11,779 nt of DNA from Cenarchaeum sp. SB0662_bin_33 (lineage in GTDB: Archaea; Thermoproteota; Nitrososphaeria; Nitrososphaerales; Nitrosopumilaceae): NCBI GenBank assembly GCA_009840065.1, contig VXON01000018.1:1-11779 (forward strand), given 5' to 3'. The translations under genes and the position numbers were made by a program. This document shows positions 1 through 5,866 of this stretch, piece by piece (position 1 is the stretch's first letter; the number at the start of each line of letters is the position of its first letter). The notes beneath the pieces are model-generated. The model was not told where the DNA came from, did not search any database, and saw nothing but the letters and a program-made list of their open reading frames with translations.

Positions 1-1
1 T

Positions 2-625
2 AAGGTTCATGTCACATATTCTGACAGAACGTCACGAAAAAGAAATCGTCCTGAGCAGATTGCGTTTGGTGATGATGGACACGGAATGGAAGGCGAGGTT
101 TTACAGTATTGCCTGAGATTGGGGTATTCCAAAAGATATGACGATAGAAAGGGTATTTGGATGACCTTTGCTGCCATCAGTCTCTGCCAAAAGATAGAGG
201 CGTACTCTAGGCCCAAGCGGGGTAACTGGAACTATACATATTTAGACATAGGTGGACTCAACAAGGATGATGAGCCTAGTATTTCTCCGATCGTACAAAA
301 GGATCTACCAGATGAATATGCTCACCTTGTTGGAGACTTTGGTACACTAGTCATATGGAGTAAGATCGACAGGGTGGACTCTCCTGTTAACGAAGGCGAA
401 CTGATACACCACATGGGTAGAATATATCGTAAGTTTATTGGTGATGAAATAATACACGATAAAAAAGTTGTAAAAAACGATGACGTGCGGAATCTGTACA
501 TCAATAGTGAGATAGTTAAATCATTTGATCCCCTCTTTGTGACGAAAAGTCAACAGTATCCCAATGATGAAATAACTACACTAGATGATGATGGGGCGAT
601 GCTGTGTGCTGTGTATCACTTGTAG
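2..625 (+). CDS. GHKL (Hsp90/MORC-like) ATPase, 5'-truncated by the window edge and short at its C-terminus
   Basis: The frame is open from base 2, so the ATG at 86 is internal and the true start lies off the window; 207 residues are visible. Residues 24-29 read DDGHGM, the G1 box of the GHKL ATP-binding fold. Residues 116-124 (GTLVIWSKI) and 139-145 (GRIYRKF) match GTIVVWSNL and GRTYRKF in the second ATPase gene of this cassette, so the two are paralogues. The glycine-rich lid is damaged: GMGLPY in the paralogue aligns with GIWMTF (51-56) here, so the second glycine is tryptophan. The protein stops before the S5-like transducer domain that the paralogue has. It ends 6 bp before the helicase gene and in the same frame, so co-translation is likely. 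The family call is fairly sure. Whether it binds ATP, or is a decaying gene or a non-catalytic partner, is open. Confidence 0.72.
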   Translation, partial: KVHVTYSDRTSRKRNRPEQIAFGDDGHGMEGEVLQYCLRLGYSKRYDDRKGIWMTFAAISLCQKIEAYSRPKRGNWNYTYLDIGGLNKDDEPSISPIVQKDLPDEYAHLVGDFGTLVIWSKIDRVDSPVNEGELIHHMGRIYRKFIGDEIIHDKKVVKNDDVRNLYINSEIVKSFDPLFVTKSQQYPNDEITTLDDDGAMLCAVYHL

Positions 626-631
626 ATAGAG

Positions 632-2224
632 ATGGTCGGCATAGGTACACCCTTACTGAATGCAGGTAGAACTAAGTTGCAGGATGTGTTTTTGAGTACC
701 GCATGCATTGATGCCTTACAGGTATTAAATCCAGAATCTATCAAACCAACTGAAATGGTAGAATTAATCCTGAAAACAATACACCCAATCGAAATGTTGC
801 GTGACAGAAAGATGCGTAATGCCTTATTAGATAGTTTGAATAGAAATTCTGCTCTAGATCTCGCCAAGTATCTTGGTATTACCAGTGGAGACAATCCTTA
901 CAAATTCATAACCAAGTTAAAATTTTATAAGAATTCTGACTATGAACAAAAACTGTTTAAATTTTTTGAGTTAGAATGGGAAGAATACAAGACTGCAGAT
1001 AAACGTGATATAGATGTAGCTGTGGCAGACCGCCCTCTTTTTGATCATCAAATAGCAGCAATTGTAGAGCTCAAACGTAAATTAGACAAGTCAAGAGTAC
1101 TTCTCCATATGCCAACGGGTTCTGGAAAGACACGTACAGTGATGCGTGTTGTGGCAGACAGATTTTTAGACAATTGTGATGAATTAGTAATTTGGCTGGC
1201 GTATAGTGGGGAGCTCTGTGAGCAAGCAATTGAGGAATTCAAGGAAGCGTGGAAATATACAGGAAATAGTGAGATTCCCATATATCGATTTTTTGGTAGT
1301 CACAATACAGACCTGATTAAATTTAGTAAACGGGGTCTGATAGTAGCTGGCCTCAACAAGATGCATAGTACAGCAAAGAACGATGCATTGTTTCTATCTA
1401 TACTTGCAGACCGAGTATCTCTAGTGGTAATAGATGAGGCCCACCAAGCCATAGCAAAAACGTATAGATTTGTGTTAGAACAACTCGTTGATAAACATAA
1501 CAGAAAACTTTTGGGTCTCAGCGCTACACCTGGAAGGACATGGAGTGACAGAAAGGAAGATATGGAATTATCCCGCTTTTTTCAGCAAACGAAGATCACA
1601 CTAAATGTCGGAATGCATCCGGTTGAGTTTTTGATCAAAGAGGGATTCATAGCACGCGTGAATATGGATACAATACTCCACGATGGTAGACTTACTGATG
1701 AGGATAAGGCCAAGATTGAAAGATCATTTGACATTCCAGATTCAATATTGGACAAGTTAGCAAAAGACACTAGAAGAAATATTAGAATAATTTCAAAGCT
1801 TGAAGAGTTGATTGATAGAGGTCACAAGAGAGTTATTGTGTTTGCCGCTAGTATAAACCACGCAAGAGATATTTCTACTATATTATCTGCTAGAGGTCAT
1901 ATATCCTTCTATATAGACTCCAATACTCCCAAGACCCTGCGAGATAAGAAAATTGTTGAGTATAAAGGAGACGCAGAAAAGCCTATTATTATCTGTAATT
2001 TTGGGGTTTTGACTACCGGATTTGATGCGCCTAGAACCACTGCTGTGATCATTGCAAGACCAACCAAGTCACTGGTGCTTTATAGTCAGATGGTGGGTAG
2101 AGCTATACGAGGACCCAAGGTTGGTGGCTCTAAAGAGTGTACGGTTGTTACAGTTACAGAAACGAGTCTACCTGGATTTAACAACATAGTTGATGCGTTT
2201 AATAATTGGGATGATGTGTGGTGA
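632..2224 (+). CDS. Superfamily 2 DEAH-box helicase/translocase of restriction-system type
   Basis: A 530-aa ATP-dependent nucleic-acid helicase or translocase. Visible motifs are LFDHQ (136-140, Q-motif-like), Walker A MPTGSGKT (160-167), Walker B/motif II DEAH (268-271), motif III SATP (297-300), VIVFAAS (motif IV area, 401-407), motif V TTGFDAP (461-467) and motif VI QMVGRAIRG (486-494) with both arginines. All catalytic residues look intact. The first 130 residues are a helical, charged extension with no motif I recognise; none of the usual nuclease motifs is visible. The layout resembles ResIII-type helicases of restriction and phage-defence operons rather than RecQ or UvrB. It starts 6 bp after the GHKL fragment, and its end overlaps the second GHKL gene. 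No clear ribosome site precedes ATG 632, so translational coupling is likely. Its DNA target and partner are inferred from context only. Confidence 0.88.
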   Translation: MVGIGTPLLNAGRTKLQDVFLSTACIDALQVLNPESIKPTEMVELILKTIHPIEMLRDRKMRNALLDSLNRNSALDLAKYLGITSGDNPYKFITKLKFYKNSDYEQKLFKFFELEWEEYKTADKRDIDVAVADRPLFDHQIAAIVELKRKLDKSRVLLHMPTGSGKTRTVMRVVADRFLDNCDELVIWLAYSGELCEQAIEEFKEAWKYTGNSEIPIYRFFGSHNTDLIKFSKRGLIVAGLNKMHSTAKNDALFLSILADRVSLVVIDEAHQAIAKTYRFVLEQLVDKHNRKLLGLSATPGRTWSDRKEDMELSRFFQQTKITLNVGMHPVEFLIKEGFIARVNMDTILHDGRLTDEDKAKIERSFDIPDSILDKLAKDTRRNIRIISKLEELIDRGHKRVIVFAASINHARDISTILSARGHISFYIDSNTPKTLRDKKIVEYKGDAEKPIIICNFGVLTTGFDAPRTTAVIIARPTKSLVLYSQMVGRAIRGPKVGGSKECTVVTVTETSLPGFNNIVDAFNNWDDVW

Positions 2225-4028
2225 AATATTGCATAATGATCATAGCATACTAAGCACAAACGAGTTACTTGAATCCATGAGATATGGGGGATATCGCAAT
2301 CCCGCTACGGCACTAGCCGAGCTAATCGATAATTCATTTGATGCCAAGGGAAACAAAATAGATGTGGTCTGCATAGACAAGATAGACCACAATATGAAAA
2401 ATATGGTAGATCGTTTGCATGATGTTGTTGTTATAGATAATGGTGAGGGAATGACAAAAGACATTCTGTGGGATGCTCTCAGGTTTGGAGTGGGAACGCG
2501 TAGGAAAAGAAGTGGGATGGGTCGGTTCGGAATGGGCCTACCATACGCATCTATGTCCCAATGCAGGAGAGTTGATGTATATACTTGGCAAAAACCGGGA
2601 GAGGTGTTTCGTACATATCTTGATCTGGATTACATACAGAAAAATAATAAAAGAGAGATACCTGAACCCGAGCAATCCAAAATCCCAAAGGAATTTAAAG
2701 AATTTTCAAATATTATATCCAACAGATCTGGCACCATAGTGGTGTGGTCTAATCTCGACAGGTGCATCTGGAAGAAGTCATCAACACTAATTAGTAAATC
2801 CGAACAAATCATAGGCCGTACATACAGAAAGTTCCTCAATAAAGGGGAATTACAGATTCAAATGATTAGTGTATCTAGCGGAGTGGTTAGGAAAGTGCTC
2901 AAGGTACGCCCCAATGATCCGCTGTATCTTATGAAAAATAGTTCTGCTCCCGAACCATGGCATAAAGAAGAGATGTTTCAGCTTGACGGAGAAAAACCAT
3001 ATGAATATTTTATAATAAAGGATGAATGGGGAAATAAACATAAAGTTGTTGCTCGCTTTACGTTTGCAAAAGATACGGCTCGAATGCCCAAGGGTGGCAT
3101 AGTAGCAGGAAACCTACCACATGGTAAGCATGCTCAGACAAACTTGGGAGTATCCTTGTTGAGAGGTGGGAGAGAGCTTAACATGGATCAAAACCTAATA
3201 CAAACATATAACCCGCTTGAACGCTGGTGGGGGGCAGAGATCGAGTTTCCGCCCGCGCTTGATGAGTTCTTTGGGATCAACAACAACAAACAAGATGCCA
3301 CTAACTTTACTGCCATGACAAAGCATTTCATAAGAGTACAGGACGATGAACGTGTATCCGGTGACGAATCAGAAAATACAGGGTCTGATGGTGAGGAGGA
3401 CATGTCACGTATTGTGAGCACAATGTTGAGAAGAATTAGAAGTATGCGTCGTGGGATCAAGAAGCAGGAAGAAGGAAGAAAAAGTATCAAAGACGAACGG
3501 CATGATAAGGACGGGTCACCTCAACCCACTGTCTTTACTAGCAAGATAGAGAATAGAAGGGCAGAGGGCCACACGGGCACAACTGATCAACAAATGATAG
3601 AACAGACCAAAGAAGAACGGATAGAAAATGTTAAACAAAAAATAAAGGATTATGTTCCCCCCAGTGAACTTGATCAGAAAGCACTTAGTATTGTAGAAGA
3701 CAAAGAGAATGTGCGGTTCCAGAAGGGGGAGCTAAGTGGTTTCTTTTTATTTGATATAAATTTTTCAGGAGGGGTTGAAATTATTACAATCAATACAAAC
3801 CATAATGCGTACAAAAACCTCTTGTCTTTGGTAGAGGATCTACCAAACGAAATGACAATAGAAGAGGCCGTTGTCCGCCTTACGAATGCAAAGAAAGGAT
3901 TACGTCTATTACTATCATCTTGGGCTCGTATGGAGGATGAAAAAGCTCATAACGATAAAAAACGAAAAGAGTTAGGCGACACACGATATGATTGGTGTAA
4001 GATGATGGACGAATTTCTTGATATCTAA
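2211..4028 (+). CDS. MORC/MutL-like GHKL ATPase with S5-type transducer domain
   Basis: About 605 aa. The N-terminal Bergerat fold is complete: N-box ALAELIDNSFDA (34-45, catalytic Glu37 and Mg-binding Asn41), G1 DNGEGM (76-81), and G2 GRFGMGL (104-110) followed by ASMSQCRRVDVYTW. GTIVVWSNLDR (174-184) closes the fold. A transducer region follows, with SLLRGGREL (315-323), RWWG (338-341) and NNNKQ (357-361), wording I associate with prokaryotic MORC/Hsp90-like ATPases of conflict operons. Residues about 375-480 form a highly charged, low-complexity linker (acidic, then basic), and a conserved-looking C-terminal domain ends near residue 600. Such proteins dimerise on ATP binding and clamp or compact DNA. 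The start is uncertain: ATG 2193, 2211 and 2214 or TTG 2190 all overlap the helicase end. I chose 2211 because it gives the shorter overlap and a typical N-terminal length. DNA action is inferred from the family. Confidence 0.87.
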   Translation: MMCGEILHNDHSILSTNELLESMRYGGYRNPATALAELIDNSFDAKGNKIDVVCIDKIDHNMKNMVDRLHDVVVIDNGEGMTKDILWDALRFGVGTRRKRSGMGRFGMGLPYASMSQCRRVDVYTWQKPGEVFRTYLDLDYIQKNNKREIPEPEQSKIPKEFKEFSNIISNRSGTIVVWSNLDRCIWKKSSTLISKSEQIIGRTYRKFLNKGELQIQMISVSSGVVRKVLKVRPNDPLYLMKNSSAPEPWHKEEMFQLDGEKPYEYFIIKDEWGNKHKVVARFTFAKDTARMPKGGIVAGNLPHGKHAQTNLGVSLLRGGRELNMDQNLIQTYNPLERWWGAEIEFPPALDEFFGINNNKQDATNFTAMTKHFIRVQDDERVSGDESENTGSDGEEDMSRIVSTMLRRIRSMRRGIKKQEEGRKSIKDERHDKDGSPQPTVFTSKIENRRAEGHTGTTDQQMIEQTKEERIENVKQKIKDYVPPSELDQKALSIVEDKENVRFQKGELSGFFLFDINFSGGVEIITINTNHNAYKNLLSLVEDLPNEMTIEEAVVRLTNAKKGLRLLLSSWARMEDEKAHNDKKRKELGDTRYDWCKMMDEFLDI

Positions 4029-4037
4029 TATTATCAA
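4018..4037. repeat. Small inverted repeat across two convergent stop codons
   Basis: TTGATA (4018-4023) is repeated in inverted form as TATCAA (4032-4037), with an 8-nt spacer. The repeat covers the TAA of the GHKL ATPase on the plus strand and the TGA of the PLD-like gene on the minus strand, which are only 5 bp apart. It could help end both transcripts, but the stem is short and AT-rich and there is no T-run, so chance is a real alternative. Confidence 0.3.
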
Positions 4038-5002
4038 TCTATATGTGTAACCTTAGATATCCTCTGGGATCTAGCCCCGGGTATGTCTACCACATATCTA
4101 CCATTTCCAAGCGAAACAAACCACTCCAACAATACCTGCACATTTCCTGTAAGTTCCCGACGGCTTGGTACGGGCACATCGGTGCAGTTGTTCTGTATCC
4201 ATTCCTTTATGCGCCCAAAGTACGCCTCAGGCGCTATAAACTCATCCATCTTGCAGATAAATGGATGCGCAAAGAATCTATTGGATAACTCACGCCTAAA
4301 CTCATCATCAGATAGCCCTAATGGTATAGAATAGTTGGCCAAGTCATGAAATATGCACGCCGCCACTTCCGAGTTGTCCGATGGGTCTTGTCCTGCACGT
4401 ATCATACCATATCCTGCCACAAGTACATCCACGCTATATGTCATCGGAAGCGCCGATACAAGAAAATCTTCTCTACTGAGGGGTGGTATCATATCCTTTA
4501 GTGTGGGTAGTTTAGGCACACCGATGACATTCAGTCTGACCCAGTCTTTTAATTTTAGGTACATGTCATCATCAACTAGCCTAGCGTTTTTTTGTATTGT
4601 ATTAAAGAAGAGCCGGTCCTCGTTTGTCAGATGTTCTATGTATACAGCTGCCTCATAGTTACCTTTAGGCATTAGGCCCCGATAAGATATGTTACCGGTT
4701 GCTAAAATGGCGCTATTCAACCCTATCGAGTAGACCTTTAGGTGCATCATCTCACTCACATACAGAGTTATTCCACGCGCCTGGCAGTATGGATATACCG
4801 ATATGTCTGATGCGCCAGACAAGAGATCTGTCGGTTCCCAGGTGGTTACTATTACTATGCTATTCTCAATACCATTCAAGAGTTTTGCTAGGACATCAGC
4901 GTGTATATACGGCACAAACAAAAATATTGTCTCGTGTTGTGATACATTGAGTAGATATGTCCTGATATGCTCAAACAACGGACTATGATATAGCATGACC
5001 AT
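4034..5002 (-). CDS. PLD-superfamily protein with a single HKD-like motif (putative nuclease)
   Basis: A 322-aa protein. Residues 87-89 read HLK, followed by VYSIG, then ATGNISYRGL (101-110) and NYEAAVYI (115-122). This is the H-x-K ... G-N-x-S ... N-x-E layout of PLD-like DNA nucleases such as the BfiI/NgoFVII group. The usual aspartate five residues after the lysine is glycine (Gly94). Only one motif is present, so an active enzyme would need to dimerise. The N-terminal part alternates strands and helices as in half a PLD fold; the C-terminal 200 residues match nothing I recognise. There is no signal peptide. The start is set by a Shine-Dalgarno-like GAGGG 7 nt upstream and by lying 3 nt after the stop of the YwbE-AlbA_2 gene, so the two form an operon. 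A phospholipid substrate is less likely than nucleic acid, but neither is shown. Confidence 0.7.
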   Translation of the reverse strand: MVMLYHSPLFEHIRTYLLNVSQHETIFLFVPYIHADVLAKLLNGIENSIVIVTTWEPTDLLSGASDISVYPYCQARGITLYVSEMMHLKVYSIGLNSAILATGNISYRGLMPKGNYEAAVYIEHLTNEDRLFFNTIQKNARLVDDDMYLKLKDWVRLNVIGVPKLPTLKDMIPPLSREDFLVSALPMTYSVDVLVAGYGMIRAGQDPSDNSEVAACIFHDLANYSIPLGLSDDEFRRELSNRFFAHPFICKMDEFIAPEAYFGRIKEWIQNNCTDVPVPSRRELTGNVQVLLEWFVSLGNGRYVVDIPGARSQRISKVTHID

Positions 5003-5005
5003 ACA

Positions 5006-5788
5006 TCATCCCTCGTAATTTGGAAACCTGAACTTGATGTATCTGAATTGATCCTTTTGATCTACAAGCCGTTCTGAGCGCGGGGCCGGACCACGTACAA
5101 AGAACCTCTGCTCATCGCCAACATGAACATACAGGGGTCGCTGGGCGGGCCGCACACTGATTGTGCATATGGTTTTATCTGATATGCGCCGGAATTTTAT
5201 CTCTATCTTGCGTATTATAAACACCTTGTCCTTCAGGAACTTTTCCAATGTATCACGTATGTGGTTGGCAAACGAGTCATCATAATCATCAAAGTTGCCT
5301 ATTTGCTTGTCCCTCTCAAGGCCCATTATGGTCCCATCTGCCCGTATTCCCAGATGAACAGAACCTCCCGAGGTGTCATTTCCAAATGCACATACTGCGG
5401 TGGCAAATCGCTCCCGCACCGAGTTCATTATACCATCAATGGCCTTTTGGCACCCTGCTCCCGTGAATGGTAGTTTCTCTATACTCATATCATACTGATA
5501 GAACTCCTTGAACTCATTATATTTATCCTCAGTCTTTGGTATGTTGCCAGATTTCAAGTTTGCAGGTGACTGTACCTGCTCTTTTGCAGCAGTGTCGATG
5601 ATGTTCTTGACCCGGCCCACCTGCCCATCCTCTAGTCTGACCTTTATGCCGTATGGATGGTGCCTGCTAGCCGTGAGAATTCCCCGTATTATACCGGTTG
5701 TCAATATGCCCGTGCCTTGGTTCTCTTTTGTCTCTATCTCTACGGATAAGCCTACCTTGAGTTTGTCTCTGCCGGGAGGTCTTGCCAT
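5006..5788 (-). CDS. YwbE (DUF2196) domain fused to Schlafen-type AlbA_2 domain
   Basis: A 260-aa two-domain protein. Residues 8-64 match the whole of bacterial YwbE (about 65 aa): KVGLSVEI, GIIRGILTAS, HPYGIKVRLEDGQVGRV. A short linker (65-88) follows. Residues 91-241 form an AlbA_2/Schlafen-core-like domain with EFKEF (92-96), AFGNDTSGGSVHLGI (134-148), DGTIMGLERD (151-160) and FFVRGPAPRSERL (229-241). YwbE is a small beta-rich domain of unknown role. AlbA_2 domains occur in predicted transcription regulators and in Schlafen RNases, so nucleic-acid binding is the likely job. ATG 5788 gives the natural YwbE N-terminus; TTG 5806 and ATG 5797 add a hydrophobic stub. A TATA element sits about 26 bp upstream, so a leaderless mRNA is possible. 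The PLD-like gene follows 3 nt after its stop. Its target, and whether it cuts RNA, cannot be told here. Confidence 0.82.
   Translation of the reverse strand: MARPPGRDKLKVGLSVEIETKENQGTGILTTGIIRGILTASRHHPYGIKVRLEDGQVGRVKNIIDTAAKEQVQSPANLKSGNIPKTEDKYNEFKEFYQYDMSIEKLPFTGAGCQKAIDGIMNSVRERFATAVCAFGNDTSGGSVHLGIRADGTIMGLERDKQIGNFDDYDDSFANHIRDTLEKFLKDKVFIIRKIEIKFRRISDKTICTISVRPAQRPLYVHVGDEQRFFVRGPAPRSERLVDQKDQFRYIKFRFPNYEG
5010..5014 (-). promoter_or_regulatory. Shine-Dalgarno-like site for the PLD-like gene
   Basis: Read on the minus strand the bases are GAGGG, 7 nt before the ATG whose first base is 5002. They lie inside the last codons of the upstream gene. This supports the ATG at 5002 over the one two codons further in, and suggests translation linked to the upstream gene. 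Confidence 0.5.
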
Positions 5789-5812
5789 GCACAACATAAC
5801 ATACAATACTAG

Positions 5813-5824
5813 TTATATAATATA
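5813..5824. promoter_or_regulatory. Palindromic TATA element between divergent genes
   Basis: TTATATAA (5813-5820) is a perfect palindrome and continues into TATA. Archaeal transcription starts roughly 25 bp from the TATA centre. To the right this puts the EF-2 start near 5842, giving a leader that contains the GGAG site. To the left it puts the start near 5791, almost at the ATG of the YwbE-AlbA_2 gene. The BRE cannot be judged by eye. The spacing fits both directions, but use in both is inference. Confidence 0.6.
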
Positions 5825-5857
5825 CAACTCCCAAGGTTTAATATGCCAATTTTTTAT

Positions 5858-5861
5858 GGAG
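5858..5861 (+). promoter_or_regulatory. Shine-Dalgarno site that sets the EF-2 start
   Basis: GGAG lies 5 nt before the ATG at 5867. The frame is open back to an earlier ATG at 5843, which would add the eight residues MPIFYGDI. That ATG has no ribosome site and would fall at the predicted transcription start, so the ATG at 5867 is preferred. It also gives the usual MPKYKS-type N-terminus of the family. Confidence 0.65.
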
Positions 5862-5866
5862 ACATC

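Noticed and set aside
86..625. A complete 179-aa gene starting at ATG 86
   Set aside because: The same frame is open back to base 2, and residues just before ATG 86 form the conserved DDGHGM box, so this ATG is internal.
623..631. TAG as pyrrolysine or programmed readthrough
   Set aside because: Pyrrolysine systems are not expected in Thaumarchaeota and no insertion-element structure is evident. An ordinary stop, possibly after a deletion, is simpler.
2190..2213. TTG 2190 as start of the second GHKL gene
   Set aside because: ATG codons follow at 2193, 2211 and 2214, and the extra residues lie in the helicase overlap with no ribosome site.
4034..5002. DISARM DrmC assignment for the PLD-like gene
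   Set aside because: The helicase next door shows no DUF1998-type DrmA/DrmB features and no DISARM methylase is visible, so PLD plus helicase alone is not enough.
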